From Collimonas arenae (lineage in GTDB: Bacteria > Pseudomonadota > Gammaproteobacteria > Burkholderiales > Burkholderiaceae_D): a DNA stretch of 64,000 bases. Positions 58,700 to 64,000 of the stretch are shown in pieces. Within the stretch, counting starts at the first letter, position 1. Each line of letters begins with the position of its first letter. The stretch spans positions 3,294,620 to 3,358,619 of the forward strand of contig NZ_CP013233.1 in assembly GCF_001584165.1 (NCBI RefSeq). Direction: 5' to 3'. Below the pieces are notes generated by a model. That model did no database searches. It was not told the DNA's origin and saw only the letters and a program-made list of their open reading frames with translations. The translations under genes and the position numbers were made by a program.

Positions 58700-61600
58700 A
58701 TGAATCCCTCACGTCAGTTTATTCTTCGGCCGGTTGCCACCTCACTGCTGATGTTGGCCATTTTTCTGGCCGGTATCGTCGCGTACAAACAATTGCCGCT
58801 CTCGGCGCTGCCGGAAGTCGATTACCCGACTATCCAGGTAGTCACGCTCTACCCGGGAGCTAGCCCGGATGTCATGACCTCCTCGGTCACCGCGCCGCTG
58901 GAACGCCAGTTTGGCCAGATGCCGGGGCTCAACCAGATGTCGTCGACCAGTTCCGGCGGCGCCTCGGTCATTACGCTGCAATTCAGCCTGGACCTGAGCC
59001 TGGATATCGCCGAGCAGGAAGTGCAAGCGGCGATCAACGCCGGCAGCAACCTGCTGCCGTCCGACCTGCCGACACCGCCGATCTATAACAAGGTCAATCC
59101 GGCCGACACCCCTATCCTGTCGCTGGCGATCACTTCCAAGACGCTGCCGTTGCCGAAGGTGCAGGATCTGATCGACACCCGCCTGGCGCAAAAAATTTCG
59201 CAGGTGCCGGGCGTCGGCCTGGTCAGCCTGTCGGGCGGCCAGCGCCCTGCCGTGCGGCTGCAGATCAATCCGCGCGCCGTCGCCGCGCTGGGGCTGAATC
59301 TTGACGATATCCGCACCGCCATCGGCAACGCCAACGTCAACCAGGCCAAGGGCAGTTTCGACGGCCCCGCGCGCGCCTCGACCATCGACGCCAACGACCA
59401 GCTACGCTCGGCCGACGAATACCGCAACCTGATCATCGCCTATAAGAGCGGTGCGCCGATCCGCGTCTCCGATATCGCCGACGTTGTCGACGATGCCGAA
59501 AACGTCCGGCTGGCAGCCTGGGCCAACCAGTCACCGGCAATCATCCTGAATATCCAGCGCCAGCCCGGCGCCAACGTCATCGGCGTGGTCGACAACATCA
59601 AGAAGATCCTGCCGCAGCTACAAGACACCTTGCCCGGCGCCATCGATGTCCAGATCCTGACCGACCGCACCACTACCATCCGCGCCTCGGTGTCGGACGT
59701 GCAGTTCGAACTGCTGCTGTCGATCGCGCTGGTGGTGATGGTGATTTTCCTGTTCCTGCGCAGCGTCCCTGCCACCATCATTCCCAGCGTGGCAGTGCCG
59801 CTGTCGCTGATAGGCACCTTCGGCGTCATGTACCTGACCGGTTTTTCGGTCAACAACCTGACCCTGATGGCGCTCACCATCGCTACCGGCTTCGTGGTCG
59901 ACGATGCGATCGTCATGATCGAGAATATCTCGCGCTATATCGAAGAAGGCATGAAGCCTTTGCAGGCAGCCCTGAAAGGCGCCGAGCAGATCGGCTTCAC
60001 CATCATTTCCCTGACTTTCTCGCTGATCGCCGTGTTGATTCCGCTGCTGTTCATGGGCGACGTGGTGGGACGCCTGTTCCGCGAATTCGCCATCACGCTG
60101 GCAGTGGCGATCCTGATTTCGGCCGTAATTTCGCTGACCCTGACGCCGATGATGTGCGCCAAGCTGCTGCATCACATCCCGGAAGAAAAGCAAAGCTGGT
60201 TCTACCGCAAGAGCGGTGCGTTTTTCGACAACATCATCGCCCGCTACGGCGTCGCCCTGCAATGGGTATTGCGCCATCAGTTCTCCACCCTGATCGTCGC
60301 CATCGGCACGCTGGTACTGACCGTAGTACTGTATATCTTCATCCCGAAAGGCTTTTTCCCGGTGCAGGACACCGGCGTCATCCAGGGCATTTCGGAAGCC
60401 AGCCAGTCAGTCTCCTTTGCCGCCATGGCGGAACGGCAACAGGCGCTGGCCGCCGTGGTGCTGAAGGATCCCGCAGTGGAAAGTCTGTCTTCCTTCATCG
60501 GCATCGATGGCACCAACGCCACCCTCAACAGCGGCCGCATGCTGATCAACCTGAAGCCGCGCGAACAGCGCAACATGAGCGCCAGCGACATCATCCGCCG
60601 CCTGCAGCCGGAGCTGGACCGCCAGGTCGGCGGCATCACGCTGTACATGCAGCCGGTACAGGACTTGACCATCGAAGACAGCGTCAGCCGCACCCAGTAT
60701 CAGTTCAGCGTCGAGGACGCCAATCCCGCCGAGCTCAGCATCTGGGTGCCCAAGCTGATCGAGCGCCTGCGCCAGATCCCGCAGTTGGCCGATATCGCCA
60801 GCAACCAGCAGGATCTCGGCTTGCAAGCCTATATCGCGATCGACCGCGACGCTGCCTCGCGTCTCGGCATCACTACCGCGGCGATCGACAACGCCTTGTA
60901 TAACGCCTTCGGCCAGCGCCTGATCTCGACCATCTACACCCAGTCCAACCAGTACCGGGTGGTGATGGAAGTCAAGCCGGAATTCCAGAAGGGTCCGACA
61001 GCGCTGAACAGCATCTATCTGGTGGCCGGCAACGGCAACCAGGTGCCTTTGTCCAGCATCGCCACCATCGAAGAGCGCACCTCGCCGCTGGTGGTCAACC
61101 ATATCGGCCAGTTCCCCGCCACCACGATCTCCTTCAATCTGGCGGCAGGCGCCTCGCTTGGCGACGCCGTCAAGGCGATCCATGCGGCGGAGCTGGATAT
61201 CGGCATGCCGGACAGTATCCAGACCCAGTTCCAAGGCGCGGCGCTGGCGTTCCAGGCATCGCTCAGCAACACGCTGATGCTGATCCTGGCGGCCATCGTC
61301 ACCATGTACATCGTGCTCGGCGTGCTGTATGAAAGCTATATCCATCCGATCACCATCCTGTCGACGCTGCCGTCGGCCGGCGTCGGCGCTCTGCTGTCGC
61401 TGATGATCGCCGGCAGCGATCTTGGCATCATCGGTATCATCGGGATTATCCTGCTGATCGGTATCGTCAAGAAAAACGCCATCATGATGATCGACTTTGC
61501 CCTGGACGCCGAGCGCAACGAGGGCAAGAGCCCGCGCGATGCGATCTACCAGGCTTGCCTGCTGCGTTTCCGGCCTATCCTGATGACCACCATGGCGGCC

Positions 61601-61843
61601 TTGCTGGGCGCCTTGCCGCTGATGCTGGGCACCGGCGTCGGCTCGGAACTGCGGCAACCACTGGGGATCACCATGGTCGGCGGGTTGCTGGTATCGCAAG
61701 TGCTGACCCTGTTCACCACGCCAGTGATCTACCTGGCCTTCGACAACCTGGCGCGCCGCATGCGCGAACGCTTCGGCAGCAAGGATGCCGACAGCGACGA
61801 CGACCATAACGACGACGCGGTAGCGGAGCCGGTTAAGCCGTGA
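58700..61843 (+). CDS. mdtB: RND multidrug efflux pump subunit MdtB
   Basis: A 1047-residue inner-membrane transporter with twelve helices and two large periplasmic loops. It begins [20 protein letters not shown]. The MdtB-type segments are [14 protein letters not shown], the proton-relay helix [18 protein letters not shown] and [19 protein letters not shown]. MdtB forms a heterotrimer with MdtC, driven by proton import, and in E. coli exports bile salts, novobiocin and other compounds. It is full length. mdtC starts 7 bases after its stop. Confidence 0.96.
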   Translation: MNPSRQFILRPVATSLLMLAIFLAGIVAYKQLPLSALPEVDYPTIQVVTLYPGASPDVMTSSVTAPLERQFGQMPGLNQMSSTSSGGASVITLQFSLDLSLDIAEQEVQAAINAGSNLLPSDLPTPPIYNKVNPADTPILSLAITSKTLPLPKVQDLIDTRLAQKISQVPGVGLVSLSGGQRPAVRLQINPRAVAALGLNLDDIRTAIGNANVNQAKGSFDGPARASTIDANDQLRSADEYRNLIIAYKSGAPIRVSDIADVVDDAENVRLAAWANQSPAIILNIQRQPGANVIGVVDNIKKILPQLQDTLPGAIDVQILTDRTTTIRASVSDVQFELLLSIALVVMVIFLFLRSVPATIIPSVAVPLSLIGTFGVMYLTGFSVNNLTLMALTIATGFVVDDAIVMIENISRYIEEGMKPLQAALKGAEQIGFTIISLTFSLIAVLIPLLFMGDVVGRLFREFAITLAVAILISAVISLTLTPMMCAKLLHHIPEEKQSWFYRKSGAFFDNIIARYGVALQWVLRHQFSTLIVAIGTLVLTVVLYIFIPKGFFPVQDTGVIQGISEASQSVSFAAMAERQQALAAVVLKDPAVESLSSFIGIDGTNATLNSGRMLINLKPREQRNMSASDIIRRLQPELDRQVGGITLYMQPVQDLTIEDSVSRTQYQFSVEDANPAELSIWVPKLIERLRQIPQLADIASNQQDLGLQAYIAIDRDAASRLGITTAAIDNALYNAFGQRLISTIYTQSNQYRVVMEVKPEFQKGPTALNSIYLVAGNGNQVPLSSIATIEERTSPLVVNHIGQFPATTISFNLAAGASLGDAVKAIHAAELDIGMPDSIQTQFQGAALAFQASLSNTLMLILAAIVTMYIVLGVLYESYIHPITILSTLPSAGVGALLSLMIAGSDLGIIGIIGIILLIGIVKKNAIMMIDFALDAERNEGKSPRDAIYQACLLRFRPILMTTMAALLGALPLMLGTGVGSELRQPLGITMVGGLLVSQVLTLFTTPVIYLAFDNLARRMRERFGSKDADSDDDHNDDAVAEPVKP

Positions 61844-61850
61844 TCACAGC

Positions 61851-64000
61851 ATGAATATATCGCGTCCCTTTATTGAACGGCCGATCGCCACCACGCTGCT
61901 GACCATCGGCGTGGCGCTGGCCGGCATGGTGGCGTTCCGGCTGTTGCCGGTATCGCCCTTGCCACAGGTGGATTTGCCGACCATCTCGGTCTCGGCCGGC
62001 CTGCCCGGCGCCAGTCCAGAAACCATGGCGGCCACCGTGGCCACGCCGCTGGAACGGGCGCTCGGCTCGATTGCCGGCGTCACCGAAATGACCTCCTCCA
62101 GTACGCTGAGTTCGACCCGCATTACCATGCAGTTCGATCTCAGCCGCGACATCGACGGCGCCGCGCGCGACGTCCAGGCTGCGCTCAACGCCGCCCGTAA
62201 CCTGCTGCCGACCGGCTTGCCCAGCAATCCGAGCTATCGCAAGGTTAATCCAGCCGATGCGCCGATCATCATCCTGGCACTGACCTCGGACAGCATGACG
62301 CAAGGCCAGATGTACGATGCTGCCGACACCATCCTGGCGCAAAAACTGTCGCAGGTGAAAGGCGTCGGCCAGGTCAGCGTCGGCGGTAGTTCGCAGCCTG
62401 CGGTGCGAGTGGAACTGAATCCGACCGCACTCAATAAATACGGCATCGGCAGCGCCGACGTGCGCACCGCGATCGCCGCCACCAATGCCAACCGTCCCAA
62501 GGGCGTGCTGGAAGACGGCGACAAGAACTGGCAGATCTACGCCAACGACCAGGCCAAGACCGCCGCCGAGTACATGCCGCTGATTGTCGCCTACCGCAAT
62601 GGCGCGGCCGTGCGGGTCAGCGATGTCGCACAGGTGACCGATTCGGTTGCCAATGTGCGCAACGCGGGCTCGGCCAACGGCAAGCCTTCCGTGCTGGTGA
62701 TCCTGAACCGCCAGCCGGGCGCCAACATCATCGAAACCGTCGACGAAGTACGGGCCCTGCTGCCGCAGTTGCGCGCCTCGATCCCGGCCGCCATCAATCT
62801 TGATGTCGTGATGGACCGCACGCCGACCATCCGCGCTTCCCTGCGCGAGACCGAACGCACCCTGCTGATGTCGATCGGACTGGTGATCATGGTGGTGTTC
62901 CTGTTTCTGCGCAACGGCCGCGCCACGCTGATCCCGGCGGTGGCGGTGCCAGTGTCGCTGATTGGCACTTTCGGCGTCATGTATCTGCTTGGTTACAGCC
63001 TTGATAACCTGTCGCTGATGGCGCTGACGATCGCTACCGGCTTCGTGGTCGATGATGCGATCGTGGTGCTGGAAAATGTTTCGCGTCATATTGAGCAGGG
63101 CAAGAAGCCGTTTGCGGCAGCCATGCTGGGCGCCAAGGAAGTGGGCTTCACGGTGCTGTCGATGAGCATCTCCCTGATCGCCGTCTTCATCCCTATTCTT
63201 CTGATGGGCGGCATTGTCGGCCGGCTGTTTCGCGAGTTTGCGGTCACCCTGTCGGTGGCGATCCTGGTCTCGCTGCTGGTGTCGCTGACTACCACGCCGA
63301 TGATGTGCGCACGCCTGCTGAAACACGAGCCGCACCGCAAGCAGGGCCGTTTCTTCACCGCCACCGAGCGCGCCTTCGATGCCATGCTGCGCGGTTACGA
63401 GCGTTCGCTGGCGTGGGCGCTGCGCTTCTCGCCGCTGATGATTATCATCTTGGTGGCCACCATTTTCCTCAACGTCTATCTGTACACGGTCATCCCCAAA
63501 GGCCTGTTCCCGCAGCAGGATACCGGCCTGGTGATCGGCGGCATCCAGGGCGACCAGTCGATTTCGTTCCAGTCGATGAAGGTCAAGCTTGATCAATTTG
63601 TCAGCATTGTCCGCAGCGATCCGGATGTGCAAAGCGTGATCGCCTTTACCGGCGGCGGCCAGAGCAATCGCGGCAACATGTTCATTACGCTCAAGCCGCT
63701 GACCGTGCGCAAGCTCACCGCCGATCAGGTGATCGCACGCCTGCGCGGCAAGCTCAGCCATGTGCCGGGCGCCAACCTCTTCATGCAGTCGGTGCAGGAT
63801 ATCCGCACTGGCGGCCGTTCCAGCGATGCCCAGTACCAGTACACCCTGCAGTCGGACGATCTCAACGAGCTGCGCACCTGGGAACCGAAAATCCGGGACG
63901 CCTTGAGCGCCTTGCCGCAGCTAGCCGATGTCAATACCGACCAGCAGGACAAAGGATTGCAGACCACCCTGACCATAGACCGCGAAACCGCCATCCGCAG
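61851..64000 (+). CDS. mdtC: RND multidrug efflux pump subunit MdtC (3' end beyond window)
   Basis: The frame is open from the ATG at 61851 to the end of the window, giving 716 residues of an expected protein of about 1030. It starts [20 protein letters not shown], the family N-terminus, with [16 protein letters not shown] and the relay helix [18 protein letters not shown]. The sequence differs throughout from mdtB, so it is the partner subunit rather than a repeat. It is the third gene of mdtABC, and a downstream outer-membrane factor gene would be expected outside the window. Confidence 0.95.
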   Translation, partial: MNISRPFIERPIATTLLTIGVALAGMVAFRLLPVSPLPQVDLPTISVSAGLPGASPETMAATVATPLERALGSIAGVTEMTSSSTLSSTRITMQFDLSRDIDGAARDVQAALNAARNLLPTGLPSNPSYRKVNPADAPIIILALTSDSMTQGQMYDAADTILAQKLSQVKGVGQVSVGGSSQPAVRVELNPTALNKYGIGSADVRTAIAATNANRPKGVLEDGDKNWQIYANDQAKTAAEYMPLIVAYRNGAAVRVSDVAQVTDSVANVRNAGSANGKPSVLVILNRQPGANIIETVDEVRALLPQLRASIPAAINLDVVMDRTPTIRASLRETERTLLMSIGLVIMVVFLFLRNGRATLIPAVAVPVSLIGTFGVMYLLGYSLDNLSLMALTIATGFVVDDAIVVLENVSRHIEQGKKPFAAAMLGAKEVGFTVLSMSISLIAVFIPILLMGGIVGRLFREFAVTLSVAILVSLLVSLTTTPMMCARLLKHEPHRKQGRFFTATERAFDAMLRGYERSLAWALRFSPLMIIILVATIFLNVYLYTVIPKGLFPQQDTGLVIGGIQGDQSISFQSMKVKLDQFVSIVRSDPDVQSVIAFTGGGQSNRGNMFITLKPLTVRKLTADQVIARLRGKLSHVPGANLFMQSVQDIRTGGRSSDAQYQYTLQSDDLNELRTWEPKIRDALSALPQLADVNTDQQDKGLQTTLTIDRETAIR

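Noticed and set aside
57231..58712. A 493-codon minus-strand frame opposite mdtA
   Set aside because: It covers the whole of mdtA, which has clear adaptor motifs. The composition is atypical and no motif is seen.
60407..61807. A 466-codon minus-strand frame opposite mdtB
   Set aside because: It lies within a fully supported RND transporter, with His/Asp/Gln-rich shadow composition.
61833..63761. A 642-codon open frame on the minus strand opposite mdtC
   Set aside because: It is a shadow of GC-rich, codon-biased mdtC. Its translation is His/Gln/Arg-rich without any family motif, and it has no ribosome site.

Overview
The window reads as a chromosomal segment of a Gram-negative betaproteobacterium of the order Burkholderiales, most likely family Oxalobacteraceae (Collimonas/Herbaspirillum/Janthinobacterium type). 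This is inferred from lipid A and Kdo genes (lpxK, kdsB), a classical trimeric porin, UbiD, the fkpB-ispH and rpmB-rpmG pairs, livHMGF transport genes and the linked order adk-kdsB-trm112-lpxK-exbD-exbB. I see no phage, insertion sequence, tRNA, rRNA operon or CRISPR array.

Layout. 1-2.0 kb: end of a heavy-metal-type two-component system. 2.1-5.4 kb: SRP RNA gene (ffs), ubiD and a lytic transglycosylase behind a long structured leader. 5.5-9.5 kb: branched-chain amino acid transport operon livHMGF (minus strand), preceded by a promoter, a 21-codon ORF and a terminator hairpin. 9.8-12.6 kb: fkpB-ispH, radC, rpmBG. 12.8-27.1 kb: an unbroken minus-strand run containing a desaturase, an MscS channel, rsmB, purN, a barnase-like RNase with barstar, a patatin, a proton-pumping pyrophosphatase fused to an OmpA-like domain, adk, kdsB, trm112, lpxK, exbD and exbB. 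27.1-27.8 kb: intergenic DNA with a cluster of DnaA-box-like 9-mers and 53-bp direct repeats. 27.8-29.9 kb: xseA and sodB. 30.0-39.8 kb: an acyl-CoA catabolic locus, with a TetR regulator, the thiolase-fadB operon and the opposing acd-SDR-caiB-fadD-SCP2 operon. Four copies of the palindrome GTAAT-N4-ATTAC lie upstream of all three transcription units. 40.1-44.6 kb: ugpBAEC glycerol-3-phosphate transporter with a PHO-box-like promoter. 45-50.5 kb: ferritin-like protein, lactonase-type amidohydrolase, TctDE-like two-component system and a porin. 50.7-53.8 kb: PAP2 phosphatase, a CoA-transferase and two small envelope proteins. 53.9-64 kb: an envelope-stress-like module (sensor kinase, response regulator, Spy/CpxP-like chaperone) next to mdtABC, with mdtC cut by the window end.

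Six otherwise intact genes (livF, ispH, hppA, fadB, fadD and the ferritin-like gene) are each broken by one, or in fadD probably two, single-base deletions. ispH is normally essential in organisms that rely on the MEP pathway. Uncorrected consensus errors are therefore more likely than real gene decay, and I annotate these genes over their full span as frameshifted. Function names rest on reading the translated proteins by eye. No database search or folding calculation was run.
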